Positions 12,204-23,840 are shown, counted from the stretch's first letter. The stretch is 64,000 nt of DNA from Prostheceraeus crozeri (GCA_907163375.1 CAJQUW010000521.1:62001-126000), one strand, 5' to 3'. Notes: generated by a model from the letters alone, not told the origin. A program made the numbers and translations.

Positions 12204-12520
12204 TTGGAGAAGGAAGATGAAGAAGAAGCAACAGTTCTCGCTGCAAAGACGGAAAGAAGAGACACACATGAACTTTATGCGAAAAGAGAAGTCGAAGGAT
12301 TTCAATGTATTCTAATAGAAAGGCATTTGATGAAAGATGAAACAACATTTAAAAAGTTTTTCCGCCTGAATAATGACCAATTGAATCTTATACTGTCTCT
12401 GATTGAATAAGATATTGTGGGTCAATAATGCGGCTGTGTGAAAAATCCAATAGGTCCTGCTGAAAAATTTGGTTTTCACTCTTAGGCAAGCAGCCTACAA
12501 TTTTCAATTTTTACAGAAAA
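12204..12520 (+). pseudogene. PIF/Harbinger-like transposase, N-terminal relic
   Basis: The first 68 residues fit the N-terminal region of PIF/Harbinger transposases: an arginine-rich start, 'YAKREVEGFQCILIERHLMK' (family: RE.GE...L...L), then 'DETTFKKFFRLNNDQLNLIL' (family: D...F..FFRMS..QFD.LL). After the stop at 12408-12410 the same frame still reads 'VKNPIGPAEKFGF', like the family's 'PI.P.E+L', with more stops. The catalytic domain is absent. GC-rich DNA at 12640-12840 with repeated 'gagtcgc/gcgacgact' motifs could be its terminal region. Confidence 0.55.
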
Positions 12521-12629
12521 AATAATTCTATCCTTGAATACACATGTATTAACTTTGTACTGATCTGTACTTTTCACTTATTCAATCAACTTCGCGTCAT
12601 CCATTGTCTTTTTTCCTCGTCTCTGTAGT

Positions 12630-12845
12630 GAGTCAATAATCAGTCGCGACGACTATTACCAACTGACTGCATCCGAAGCGGCTTGAGTCGCGTGCTTAGA
12701 GCCGCGTTGCTATAGTCGCGTCGACTATACGACTCGAGACACGTGATTCGAAATGGGACCATTCAATACAATGGAAAGGAGTGCAAGTTGACAGCCGCGC
12801 GTCTAGAGTCGCTTCAGTCACGTCATTCGAATTCGACTCTAAGAT
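12630..12845. repeat. GC-rich block with repeated gtcgcg/cgcgac motifs
   Basis: Short motifs of the type 'agtcgcg', 'gagtcg' and 'cgcgacgac' recur about ten times on both strands, including the small palindrome-like 'tatagtcgcgtcgactata'. The density contrasts with the AT-rich flanks. Repeated subterminal motifs of this sort are often transposase binding sites in DNA transposon ends, but no element boundary can be fixed. Confidence 0.5.
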
Positions 12846-14021
12846 TAGGTGACCAGACGTGGACAGTCTCGGGTTCGGTGTCCCGAAAGTGTCTTTCGGG
12901 ACAAGTACATGTCCCGGTTTTGCCGCATCTCAGTGCTAAAAGTCCGTTTCAGATATTTTCAGTTATACTAAGTTGAACCTCATGAATTCGGAAGCACATT
13001 TTGTCACAGATCCGTCAATCATTGGCGAACGCTCATCCAACATTAGTTTTTTATCGTGTACAAGAAAACTATATAAAAACAGTGATAACAAAGGAGACAG
13101 AAATGTGAACACAAAATTTATTAAATATCAATTAAAGAACATTTTCATGATAAATACATAAACAATTCACATTTGGTGACACGAAAATTACTAAAGTAAT
13201 TCAAATATTAACATAGTTGACATCTTCATGCAACGATAAAATGTAATCGGATTCTCTCAGTCGAAGAAGATAAAAGATGCAAAATAAAACTATAACTATA
13301 TAAACCAAGAAGCTCTATTATACAGTACAGAGATTAATAATGACCCAGAAACAAAATACCATGGAATTGATGAAGACCAAATAAGTTATTGGAAAAAATT
13401 ACAGATATACACATTTATACATACTGTATGGATGAAAATATATAAGACATACGTCCTTGTTCAACGAGGAGATACGGTAATGAGTCCTGAACATAACGAG
13501 GTAAGCAATCAATGATTTGAACACTGATTGAAGAAATATACTAAGAACTACTGAAAATGGGAAAAGCATCCAATAAATGACCGCATAGATATGAAAAACA
13601 AACACCGGAATCACTTACGGAGTTCATCATCATTCAGTCACATCTTCGAAGCAAAGATTATGCACCATGTTTCGCAACTTTTCTCGATCATCTGATACGA
13701 ATTAGTTAGAATAACGAAAATAGATTAAGCGTAAAGTCAAACACAGACAACATGTCCAAATGAAAAACAGGCTACCAATAGTCAGTTTACATAACGCGAA
13801 AGGACGAAGTAAAAAATGAATGATATACTTGGACTGCAGCGAAGATTCCATGATTGTCACAGTATGGGTTTAACGATATTACCCAACAAAGGTACTCTAA
13901 AAAATTCGCTGTTGGTGTTAACAACTATCATTATTTGTAAAGCAAGATAACACCTATAGGTCAAAATTTCCTACTTTGTAAGGTGTCCCGGTTTTTGGAT
14001 AAAAAAAATCTGGTCACTCTG
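12846..14021. mobile_element. hAT-like non-autonomous element
   Basis: The left end 'taggtgaccaga' and the reverse complement of the right end 'cagagtgaccagat' match over about 10 bases. Both ends then run into 'gtcccgg'-rich sequence: 'ggtgtcccg' on the left, 'ggtgtcccggtttttggat' on the right. Flanks give an imperfect 8-bp duplication (tctaagat / cttaagat, 6 of 8). The interior (13000-13970) is AT-rich with no transposase. 8-bp duplications and a TIR of this kind point to hAT; the superfamily call is an inference. Confidence 0.55.
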
Positions 14022-14029
14022 CCTTAAGA

Positions 14030-14614
14030 TGCTCATTTCATGGATATCTTGGCTACATATCTTCGTAAATCTATGGCCTGAATCATTGATGTAATATATT
14101 TTTGAATGTAATTTCTATGATTATTTATGAGATACCACACCAATAACGTCGTTTTGCCATAGATAACTCAAAAATTTTCTCCTATGCATCCAATGTTAAA
14201 ACCACACCAGTAATGACGGGAGCTCACCCGCTACGCGCACTCGTCGATATGGCAGCATTACTGGTGTCATACCGATACAATAGTCTTATATTAATCGCGA
14301 TGTCTATATTCAACAACATCAATGTTAATTCTCGTCTATGCTCATTAAAGAAGTAGAGCTCGCTCCGCTCGTTCTACATTTTTGTGTCGCATAGACATCG
14401 TATTAACATTGCTATAAAGTAGAAACACCATGCAAATGAAGTGATTCTGTATTCCAGAAAATTCGTTTACCAGGAAAACTCTCTCTCCGGAACCAACGTG
14501 TCCAGATTGACGAAGTTTTACTGCATGTCTTCCAACCTTCACAGTTTGACAAGAGACAGCGATCACAGCCGTCAGATGTCACAGGAGGAATTGTGTTCAG
14601 GTTGTTAGTGCTGA
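14030..14614. other. AT-rich spacer with a small imperfect hairpin
   Basis: No gene recognised. A 12-base inverted repeat 'acaccagtaatg' ... 'cattactggtgt' (about 14205-14272) encloses a GC-rich 45-base loop. A minus-strand frame at 14345-14566 has no recognisable domain. Confidence 0.4.
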
Positions 14615-15424
14615 CTAGGGATCACAATCCCTGGATGCCGGGATGCGGGGATTGATGCGGTGAAATATTCTGTGATAATTATAGAACAATGTGCACCGTC
14701 TTACCGTTAAGCACGTAATACTAGAGTGATACTAAAAAATGTGAATGCAAAAAATCATAGAGTAAATCAAATTTATTTACATTTCAGAATTATGACAGTT
14801 TGCATTCCAGTCTGCCATCAGCACTACAAACAAGAAAACCCAAAGCTGTACATTATTTGATCATAAAAGTGGAATGAAATAGTTGCTGAGTGAAGCCCGC
14901 CAAATCTTTCTATCAATAATTCATCTTCCTTTCTGTCTGCAGAGAGAGTCTGCATCAGATGCTTCAACATATATGATCATGGTCTGATAAGGCCTAATCA
15001 TAATCTTAAGTAGGCCTATAAGGTAGCCGAATGTCTTGCGTCGTTGAAGTTTTGAAAACACGCATAAAAGTATGAATTCATTGAACTCAGATACACTTCC
15101 ATGGAAAGAAAATTCACGCATTTGACAACATAGCAATTTCTCTTGATAATACTTCATTTATGAGAAAAAATTAATATTCATATCATATTTTCTTTAATGA
15201 TAATGCATGTCATTAGCATTTTCAATCGATTCATTTTAACTTGTTTGTTGAAGATGTGATGCACATCATTCTTTAAAGTACACAACCATGTTGCCTACAT
15301 TAAAGAGAGATTCTACATCAAAGCTCTCTTTACCAATATTCCTGTAAAAGAAATAATAGCCTACATAAGTAATTAAGTAATTAAGTATCCTTACACAGAG
15401 CTTTCAAGGAATCGAATAGTGTCT

Positions 15425-16144
15425 TTATCTTCCTTGGTATTTGGTCTTCCTCTTTGTAATTGATCGAACGGCTGTTTTGAGTAGATGTTTGACATCTTCT
15501 TCGTTTATGGATCCTTCTTGTCGTTTAATTTGGCGTAATACAGCTTCAGTCTCCACTTTGACCTTAGTTTCGTTTGGTTGTTGTGGCCAGCACATCCGGA
15601 TGCCGTATTGCAGGGCTTCTTCTTCGGTAGACGTTAGCTGACGGCTGGAAAGATTGTAGATAGTAGACTTCTGAGGGAGATCTGGAACTTGCTCAGCAGC
15701 TTCCATGTCTTCTTTCGCACCTCGTAGGTTCTTTAGTTTCTTTGAATGGGTGTCTTTCATTTTCTTGAGGGTACCATTATTCTTGGCTTCTGAAGTTGAC
15801 CTCAAGATTGTCACTATATCTTGATGTTCTTGTTCAAACGTTTCTAGTTTTGCATTCTGCAGAGCAGCATGTTGAACATTTTCCCGATGTACTTGTTTCA
15901 ACGTGTTCATTTGACCGTCACGAAGCAGGTTGTGATGACGTCGCAGTGGTCGCGGTAATCTGCATTTCAAGAAACTTGGAATCAGTTGGTCTTCGATACA
16001 TGATTGGGTAAATGCGCTATGCAGCAACGATTTCTGAGCTTTCAGGTGAAGCTTCTGATGTTCGCGTGCTGTTGGATGGATGGAAGTTGGCAACAATTGT
16101 AATATCGAGAATAATGAAAGATGCCGTAGAGATTGCATGATCAA
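15425..16144 (-). pseudogene. Penelope-like ORF, N-terminal part only (copy 1)
   Basis: The frame repeats the N-terminal 230 or so residues of the full-length Penelope protein (basic and coiled-coil-rich, with 'KKMKDTHSKKLKNLRGAKED'). It loses frame near 15437, where one base is missing in 'ccaaaatacc', and the element itself stops at about 15391. No RT motifs are present. The ATG lies at 16138, inside the conserved junction 'gatcatgcaa'; a TTG upstream would add two residues. Confidence 0.85.
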
Positions 16145-16212
16145 ATACGTTTATTGTCAAACATGTTTCAATACGTGAAACGTACCATCGTCAGTGAACA
16201 GCAACAGTGATA
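16145..16212 (-). ncRNA. candidate hammerhead ribozyme at Penelope junction (minus, second)
   Basis: Reverse-strand copy with the box complement 'tcgtcag' at 16188-16194 and the 'gtttc' complement further left. It lies between copy 2 and the truncated copy 1. The motif is identical to the other three. Confidence 0.65.
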
Positions 16213-16294
16213 CATGCGCAAAGACTTAAATACATCCAAGAGTTCATTCAAAATGAGCGCTAACAGGCATAACAAATAACAAAGAAAAACAATT

Positions 16295-18659
16295 TCAAAA
16301 TAATAACAACTGAAATGACTCGGTTTGGGTATTCATGAGTTTCTTTTGTTGTTTTTTGTATGATTTAAGCAATAAAGCTTCTCCAATACGAGTGTAATTA
16401 GTATGTAATAAAATAGAGAACGACTTTTCATTTGGGAAGTGCTCATGAAGAGAAATTTCAGAGGCTGGTCTGCCATTAATGTGTTCTTTGATCCTGGTAT
16501 AGAGATGGCGACGAGTTTCCCCGATGTAGCACTCTTGACAATGCTCACAACTGTATCTATAAATTAAGGAGGAATGCTCGTTAAAAGGGATAGGATCTTT
16601 ATAGCGGCATAAATGTTGTGATTTGTACGTATTGTAAGCTATCTTTAAACGACTATTTTTTAAAAAGGAATTTATTCTATGAATCTTCATCGATATTTCT
16701 TTATGACTTTCGGGGAGATACGGTAGCTTCCAATAGATAGAAACTTTGGTATCATCAGGTTTAGGGTTATAAGTATCACACTTATTGAAAACGTATTCAA
16801 TGAAAGAAGAACTGTATCCATTCTTAAGAAAAATAGCTTTAACAATTTTCTTGTTTTGAAGACAAATATCAGGATCGGTCGTTAATTTTTGCGATCTAGT
16901 GTATAATGCTTTAATAGCATTTATCTTATATTTATCAGGAGAATAGGCGAGCTGGTGAGTATAGACAAATGTGTTAGTCTCTTTAAGAAGCCATTTACTT
17001 TTCAAAACACCATCTTCGATATAAACAGTCATGTCAAGAAAATTAAGAGTATTGTTATTGGGGTATTCCCTAGTGAACTTAATATCACCATGCTTAGAAT
17101 TGAGAGAGACGAGAAAAGTTTTAGCTGACTGTTCATTTTCGAAAATGGCAAAGATATCATCAACGTAACGGATATACATTATTGGTAATTCTAAATCTTT
17201 TTCAATCATGTGTAAGCAAAATTCAGCCATAGTTGGGCTAGGGATGATCACATGCTTAAACCTTTAACTTGAACGTAGTTTTTATCATTGAAGATAAAGG
17301 GCACTTGAGTGCAAGCGATTTCAAGTAATTCCTTCAAAGTATCTTTAGACACTGGAAAATTTTCGAAAGGAATAATAGTAGTTATATAGTCAATAGTTTC
17401 TTTAACAGGGATATTAGAAAATAGCTGAATGGCATCAAAACTGGTAAGGAAGACGTTATCATTATCAATATTAGTAGAAGTGATTTGCCTGTAGGCAGAA
17501 AAACTATCTTTGGTAGAAAAAGTCGTAGGAACATAAGGTTTCAACATGGACAATAACCAATCAGATATGTTGGAGCAATAAGAATTATACATTGAAAGTA
17601 TAGTCTTAAGGGTGGATCACTTGACGACTTGTGTATCTTCGGTAGGCCGTATAAGCGGCTAGGGGTACATCCCGTGGATCGAAGTTGCTTATACAAGGAG
17701 TCACTTAAATCACCTTTGTTTTTCAGCTTGAGAAGTCGTCTGTTGGTTTGGTCTTCTTTTGCAATATACACATTTTTCTTGGATTGGTTCATTTCTTTGA
17801 ACTTGTCGCTTTGAAGGATGTCGTTCATCTTCCTGACGTAGTCACCTCGGTCCATCAAGACGATACCGTTGCCTTTGTCCAATCGATTGATGTAGATGGA
17901 ATTGTCCTTACACAGAGCTTTCAAGGAATCGAATAGTGTCTTTATCTTCCTTGGTATTTTGGTCTTCCTCTTTGTAATTGATCGAACGGCTGTTTTGAGT
18001 AGATGTTTGACATCTTCTTCTTCGTTTATGGATCCTTCTTGTCGTTTAATTTGGCGTAATACAGCTTCAGTCTCCACTTTGACCTTAGTTTCGTTTGGTT
18101 GTTGTGGCCAGCACATCCGGATGCCGTATTGCAGGGCTTCTTCTTCGGTAGACGTTAGCTGACGGCTGGAAAGATTGTAGATAGTAGACTTCTGAGGGAG
18201 ATCTGGAACTTGCTCAGCAGCTTCCATGTCTTCTTTCGCACCTCGTAGGTTCTTTAGTTTCTTTGAATGGGTGTCTTTCATTTTCTTGAGGGTACCATTA
18301 TTCTTGGCTTCTGAAGTTGACCTCAAGATTGTCACTATATCTTGATGTTCTTGTTCAAACGTTTCTAGTTTTGCATTCTGCAGAGCAGCATGTTGAACAT
18401 TTTCCCGATGTACTTGTTTCAACGTGTTCATTTGACCGTCACGAAGCAGGTTGTGATGACGTCGCAGTGGTCGCGGTAATCTGCATTTCAAGAAACTTGG
18501 AATCAGTTGGTCTTCGATACATGATTGGGTAAATGCGCTATGCAGCAACGATTTCTGAGCTTTCAGGTGAAGCTTCTGATGTTCGCGTGCTGTTGGATGG
18601 ATGGAAGTTGGCAACAATTGTAATATCGAGAATAATGAAAGATGCCGTAGAGATTGCAT
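16295..18659 (-). pseudogene. Penelope-like RT/GIY-YIG protein, full length with two frameshifts (copy 2)
   Basis: This copy covers the whole coding region but has single-base deletions near 17607 (after 'SSSDPPLR') and near 17235 (in the 'GSSLAPTM' region), so it cannot make the full protein. It carries one extra glutamate codon (EEEDVK) against the plus-strand copy. Domains are as in the plus-strand copy: N-terminal basic/coiled-coil region, RT with YVDD, then GIY-YIG. It is followed on the minus strand by the next partial copy after the usual 150-base spacer. Loss of function looks very recent, because the rest matches the other copies nearly exactly. Confidence 0.9.
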
Positions 18660-18665
18660 GATCAA

Positions 18666-18733
18666 ATACGTTTATTGTCAAACATGTTTCAATACGTGAA
18701 ACGTACCATCGTCAGTGAACAGCAACAGTGATA
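18666..18733 (-). ncRNA. candidate hammerhead ribozyme at Penelope junction (minus, first)
   Basis: Reverse-strand copy of the same motif: 'tcgtcag' at 18709-18715 is the complement of the CUGACGA box, and 'gtttc' at 18686-18690 is the complement of the GAAAC box. It lies between two head-to-tail copies, just upstream of the start codon of copy 2. Confidence 0.65.
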
Positions 18734-18815
18734 CATGCGCAAAGACTTAAATACATCCAAGAGTTCATTCAAAATGAGCGCTAACAGGCATAACAAATAA
18801 CAAAGAAAAACAATT

Positions 18816-20195
18816 TCAAAATAATAACAACTGAAATGACTCGGTTTGGGTATTCATGAGTTTCTTTTGTTGTTTTTTGTATGATTTAAGCAATAAAGCT
18901 TCTCCAATACGAGTGTAATTAGTATGTAATAAAATAGAGAACGACTTTTCATTTGGGAAGTGCTCATGAAGAGAAATTTCAGAGGCTGGTCTGCCATTAA
19001 TGTGTTCTTTGATCCTGGTATAGAGATGGCGACGAGTTTCCCCGATGTAGCACTCTTGACAATGCTCACAACTGTATCTATAAATTAAGGAGGAATGCTC
19101 GTTAAAAGGGATAGGATCCTTATAGCGGCATAAATGTTGTGATTTGTACGTATTGTAAGCTATCTTTAAACGACTATTTTTTAAAAAGGAATTTATTCTA
19201 TGAATCTTCATCGATATTTCTTTATGACTTTCGGGGAGATACGGTAGCTTCCAATAGATAGAAACTTTGGTATCATCAGGTTTAGGGTTATAAGTATCAC
19301 ACTTATTGAAAACGTATTCAATGAAAGAAGAACTGTATCCATTCTTAAGAAAAATAGCTTTAACAATTTTCTTGTTTTGAAGACAAATATCAGGATCGGT
19401 CGTTAATTTTTGCGATCTAGTGTATAATGCTTTAATAGCATTTATCTTATATTTATCAGGAGAATAGGCGAGCTGGTGAGTATAGACAAATGTGTTAGTC
19501 TCTTTAAGTAGCCATTTACTTTCAAAACACCATCTTCGATATAAACAGTCATGTCAAGAAAATTAAGAGTATTGTTATTGGGGTATTCCATAGTGAACTT
19601 AATATCACCATGCTTAGAATTGAGAGAGACGAGAAAAGTTTTAGCTGACTGTTCATTTTCGAAAATGGCAAAGATATCATCAACGTAACGGATATACATT
19701 ATTGGTAATTCTAAATCTTTTTCAATCATGTGTAAGCAAAATTCAGCCATAGTTGGGGCTAGGGATGATCCCATGCTTAAACCTTTAACTTGAACGTAGT
19801 TTTTATCATTGAAGATAAAGGGCACTTGAGTGCAAGCGATTTCAAGTAATTCCTTCAAAGTATCTTTAGACACTGGAAAATTTTCGAAAGGAATAATAGT
19901 AGTTATATAGTCAATAGTTTCTTTAACAGGGATATTAGAAAATAGCTGAATGGCATCAAAACTGGTAAGGAAGACGTTATCATTATCAATATTAGTAGAA
20001 GTGATTTGCCTGTAGGCAGAAAAACTATCTTTGGTAGAAAAAGTCGTAGGAACATAAGGTTTCAACATGGACAATAACCAATCAGATATGTTGGAGCAAT
20101 AAGAATTATACATTGAAAGTATAGGTCTTAAGGGTGGATCACTTGACGACTTGTGTATCTTCGGTAGGCCGTATAAGCGGCTAGGGGTACATCCC
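18816..20195 (-). pseudogene. Penelope-like RT/GIY-YIG, 5'-truncated copy (copy 3)
   Basis: Starts at the inversion point within the codons for 'GCTPSRLYGLPKIHKSS' and keeps the whole RT (FDAIQLFSNIP, KGLSMGSSLAP, YVDDIFAIF) and the GIY-YIG domain. One base is missing near 19521 ('tactttcaaaac' against 'tacttttcaaaac'), which shifts frame after 'MTVYIEDGVLK'. The TAA at 18816 ends the C-terminal frame. It is head to tail with the full copy to its left. Confidence 0.9.
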
Positions 20196-21027
20196 AGCTA
20201 AAACTTTTCTCGTCTCTCTCAATTCTAAGCATGGTGATATTAAGTTCACTATGGAATACCCCAATAACAATACTCTTAATTTTCTTGACATGACTGTTTA
20301 TATCGAAGATGGTGTTTTGAAAAGTAAATGGCTTCTTAAAGAGACTAACACATTTGTCTATACTCACCAGCTCGCCTATTCTCCTGATAAATATAAGATA
20401 AATGCTATTAAAGCATTATACACTAGATCGCAAAAATTAACGACCGATCCTGATATTTGTCTTCAAAACAAGAAAATGGTTAAAGCTATTTTTCTTAAGA
20501 ATGGATACAGTTCTTCTTTCATTGAATACGTTTTCAATAAGTGTGATACTTATAACCCTAAACCTGATGATACCAAAGTTTCTATCTATTGGAAGCTACC
20601 GTATCTCCCCGAAAGTCATAAAGAAATATCGATGAAGATTCATAGAATAAATTCCTTTTTAAAAAATAGTCGTTTAAAGATAGCTTACAATACGTACAAA
20701 TCACAACATTTATGCCGCTATAAAGATCCTATCCCTTTTAACGAGCATTCCTCCTTAATTTATAGATACAGTTGTGAGCATTGTCAAGAGTGCTACATCG
20801 GGGAAACTCGTCGCCATCTCTATACCAGGATCAAAGAACACATTAATGGCAGACCAGCCTCTGAAATTTCTCTTCATGAGCACTTCCCAAATGAAAAGTC
20901 GTTCTCTATTTTATTACATACTAATTACACTCGTATTGGAGAAGCTTTATTGCTTAAATCATACAAAAAACAACAAAAGAAACTCATGAATACCCAAACC
21001 GAGTCATTTCAGTTGTTATTATTTTGA
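20196..21027 (+). pseudogene. Penelope-like RT C-terminus plus GIY-YIG, 5'-truncated copy (copy 4)
   Basis: The copy begins at the inversion point with 'AKTFLVSLNSKHGDIKF', just after the YVDD box, so it lacks the catalytic RT motifs. It then reads without breaks through the RT thumb-like region and the GIY-YIG endonuclease to TGA at 21027. The first ATG is internal (20251) and is not a true start. It is followed by the 150-base junction and the full plus-strand copy. It shares the M-for-R change (KFTMEYPNNN) with the minus-strand copy 3, which links the two truncated copies as products of one event. Confidence 0.9.
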
Positions 21028-21109
21028 AATTGTTTTTCTTTGTTATTTGTTATGCCTGTTAGCGCTCATTTTGAATGAACTCTTGGATGTATTTAAGTCT
21101 TTGCGCATG

Positions 21110-21177
21110 TATCACTGTTGCTGTTCACTGACGATGGTACGTTTCACGTATTGAAACATGTTTGACAATAAACGTAT
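21110..21177 (+). ncRNA. candidate hammerhead ribozyme at Penelope junction (plus, internal)
   Basis: The core box 'ctgacga' (CUGANGA consensus) at 21128 is followed by a hairpin (tacgt-ttc-acgta) for stem II, then 'gaaac', 'at', 'gtt'. That gives a two-pair stem III (AC/GU) and a GUU cleavage triplet. Upstream 'tca' pairs with downstream 'tga' for stem I, and 'tgtt' with 'aacg' beyond an internal loop. Hammerhead ribozymes with tiny stem III are known in Penelope junction repeats. Weak point: the base of stem II has G-U pairs and one unpaired U. Confidence 0.65.
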
Positions 21178-21183
21178 TTGATC

Positions 21184-23546
21184 ATGCAATCTCTACGGCA
21201 TCTTTCATTATTCTCGATATTACAATTGTTGCCAACTTCCATCCATCCAACAGCACGCGAACATCAGAAGCTTCACCTGAAAGCTCAGAAATCGTTGCTG
21301 CATAGCGCATTTACCCAATCATGTATCGAAGACCAACTGATTCCAAGTTTCTTGAAATGCAGATTACCGCGACCACTCCGACGTCATCACAACCTGCTTC
21401 GTGACGGTCAAATGAACACGTTGAAACAAGTACATCGGGAAAATGTTCAACATGCTGCTCTGCAGAATGCAAAACTAGAAACGTTTGAACAAGAACATCA
21501 AGATATAGTGACAATCTTGAGGTCAACTTCAGAAGCCAAGAATAATGGTACCCTCAAGAAAATGAAAGACACCCATTCAAAGAAACTAAAGAACCTACGA
21601 GGTGCGAAAGAAGACATGGAAGCTGCTGAGCAAGTTCCAGATCTCCCTCAGAAGTCTACTATCTACAATCTTTCCAGCCGTCAGCTAACGTCTACCGAAG
21701 AAGAAGCCCTGCAATACGGCATCCGATGTGCTGGCCACAACAACCAAACGAAACTAAGGTCAAAGTGGAGACTGAAGCTGTATTACGCCAAATTAAACGA
21801 CAAGAAGGATCCATAAACGAAGAAGATGTCAAACATCTACTCAAAACAGCCGTTCGATCAATTACAAAGAGGAAGACCAAAATACCAAGGAAGATAAAGA
21901 CACTATTCGATTCCTTGAAAGCTCTGTGTAAGGACAATTCCATCTACATCAATCGATTGGACAAAGGCAACGGTATCGTCTTGATGGACCGAGGTGACTA
22001 CGTCAGGAAGATGAACGACATCCTTCAAAGCGACAAGTTCAAAGAAATGAACCAATCCAAGAAAAATGTGTATATTGCAAAAGAAGACCAAACCAACAGA
22101 CGACTTCTCAAGCTGAAAAACAAAGGTGATTTAAGTGACTCCTTGTATAAGCAACTTCGATCCACGGGATGTACCCCTAGCCGCTTATACGGCCTACCGA
22201 AGATACACAAGTCGTCAAGTGATCCACCCTTAAGACCTATACTTTCAATGTATAATTCTTATTGCTCCAACATATCTGATTGGTTATTGTCCATGTTGAA
22301 ACCTTATGTTCCTACGACTTTTTCTACCAAAGATAGTTTTTCTGCCTACAGGCAAATCACTTCTACTAATATTGATAATGATAACGTCTTCCTTACCAGT
22401 TTTGATGCCATTCAGCTATTTTCTAATATCCCTGTTAAAGAAACTATTGACTATATAACTACTATTATTCCTTTCGAAAATTTTCCAGTGTCTAAAGATA
22501 CTTTGAAGGAATTACTTGAAATCGCTTGCACTCAAGTGCCCTTTATCTTCAATGATAAAAACTACGTTCAAGTTAAAGGTTTAAGCATGGGATCATCCCT
22601 AGCCCCAACTATGGCTGAATTTTGCTTACACATGATTGAAAAAGATTTAGAATTACCAATAATGTATATCCGTTACGTTGATGATATCTTTGCCATTTTC
22701 GAAAATGAACAGTCAGCTAAAACTTTTCTCGTCTCTCTCAATTCTAAGCATGGTGATATTAAGTTCACTAGGGAATACCCCAATAACAATACTCTTAATT
22801 TTCTTGACATGACTGTTTATATCGAAGATGGTGTTTTGAAAAGTAAATGGCTTCTTAAAGAGACTAACACATTTGTCTATACTCACCAGCTCGCCTATTC
22901 TCCTGATAAATATAAGATAAATGCTATTAAAGCATTATACACTAGATCGCAAAAATTAACGACCGATCCTGATATTTGTCTTCAAAACAAGAAAATTGTT
23001 AAAGCTATTTTTCTTAAGAATGGATACAGTTCTTCTTTCATTGAATACGTTTTCAATAAGTGTGATACTTATAACCCTAAACCTGATGATACCAAAGTTT
23101 CTATCTATTGGAAGCTACCGTATCTCCCCGAAAGTCATAAAGAAATATCGATGAAGATTCATAGAATAAATTCCTTTTTAAAAAATAGTCGTTTAAAGAT
23201 AGCTTACAATACGTACAAATCACAACATTTATGCCGCTATAAAGATCCTATCCCTTTTAACGAGCATTCCTCCTTAATTTATAGATACAGTTGTGAGCAT
23301 TGTCAAGAGTGCTACATCGGGGAAACTCGTCGCCATCTCTATACCAGGATCAAAGAACACATTAATGGCAGACCAGCCTCTGAAATTTCTCTTCATGAGC
23401 ACTTCCCAAATGAAAAGTCGTTCTCTATTTTATTACATACTAATTACACTCGTATTGGAGAAGCTTTATTGCTTAAATCATACAAAAAACAACAAAAGAA
23501 ACTCATGAATACCCAAACCGAGTCATTTCAGTTGTTATTATTTTGA
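21184..23546 (+). pseudogene. Penelope-like reverse transcriptase with GIY-YIG endonuclease (copy 5, one frameshift)
   Basis: This is the best copy: about 786 codons, with one missing base near 21725 ('catccgatg' where other copies have 'catccggatg'). The order is: basic and coiled-coil N-terminal region (residues 1-230); RT with 'PPLRPILSMYNSYCSNIS', motif A 'FLTSFDAIQLFSNIPV', motif B 'KGLSMGSSLAPTMAEF', motif C 'YIRYVDDIFAIF' and 'NTLNFLDMTVY'; then GIY-YIG with a zinc-knuckle-like 'CEHCQECYIGETRRHLYTRI' followed by KEH. The 606-residue frame from 21726 contains the entire RT and nuclease. In Penelope elements the RT copies RNA and the nuclease cuts the target. The ATG at 21184 lies in the copy junction. 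Near-intactness suggests recent activity. Confidence 0.93.
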
Positions 23547-23628
23547 AATTGTTTTTCTTTGTTATTTGTTATGCCTGTTAGCGCTCATTTTGAATGAACT
23601 CTTGGATGTATTTAAGTCTTTGCGCATG

Positions 23629-23697
23629 TATCACTGTTGCTGTTCACTGACGATGGTACGTTTCACGTATTGAAACATGTTTGACAATAAACGTATT
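23629..23697 (+). ncRNA. candidate hammerhead ribozyme at Penelope 3' junction (plus)
   Basis: Same sequence as at 21110-21177, with the core box at 23647, the stem II hairpin and the 'gaaacatgtt' box, at the right end of the composite element. Position relative to the preceding stop codon is the same in every copy. Confidence 0.65.
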
Positions 23698-23707
23698 TGA
23701 TCATGCA

Positions 23708-23797
23708 ATTGGACAATTGTCTGGCATTGTTGTTGTGTTACGCGCGCCGGCCAATTGCGCGGTGCGCGTCATTTCTTTGTGTGTGTTCATTCTGCCG
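23708..23797. repeat. left fragment of Gypsy-type 5' LTR
   Basis: 'attggacaattgtctggc' and what follows match the 3' LTR starting at 31569 ('attggacaattctctggc') through 'atttctttgtg.gtgt'. The first bases of the LTR are lost at the Penelope junction. The remainder of the LTR resumes at 27315, after a 3.5-kb LINE-bearing segment. Confidence 0.7.
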
Positions 23798-23840
23798 ATC
23801 AACTGTGAAACGCAGATGCTATGACGTGAAGAGAATGAAG

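Larger units (their letters stand above)
15391..23707. mobile_element. composite Penelope-like retroelement, five copies in inverted tandem series
   Basis: Three minus-strand copies (15391-16144 5' part only, 16145-18665 full, 18666-20195 lacking the 5' part) are head to tail. They meet two plus-strand copies (20196-21177 lacking the 5' part, 21178-23707 full) head to head at about 20195. Copies differ by only a few bases. The spacer between the stop of one copy and the start of the next is about 150 bases, equal in all cases. The order of RT then GIY-YIG, 5' truncation, partial tandems and inversion are hallmarks of Penelope-like elements (PLEs). The right end abuts Gypsy LTR sequence at 23707; the left end is truncated at 'tccttacacagagc'. 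Confidence 0.95.

Noticed and set aside
15441..18532. Plus-strand frames of 60-88 residues inside the minus-strand Penelope copies
   Set aside because: They are antisense to the Penelope protein and recur in every copy only because the copies are near identical.
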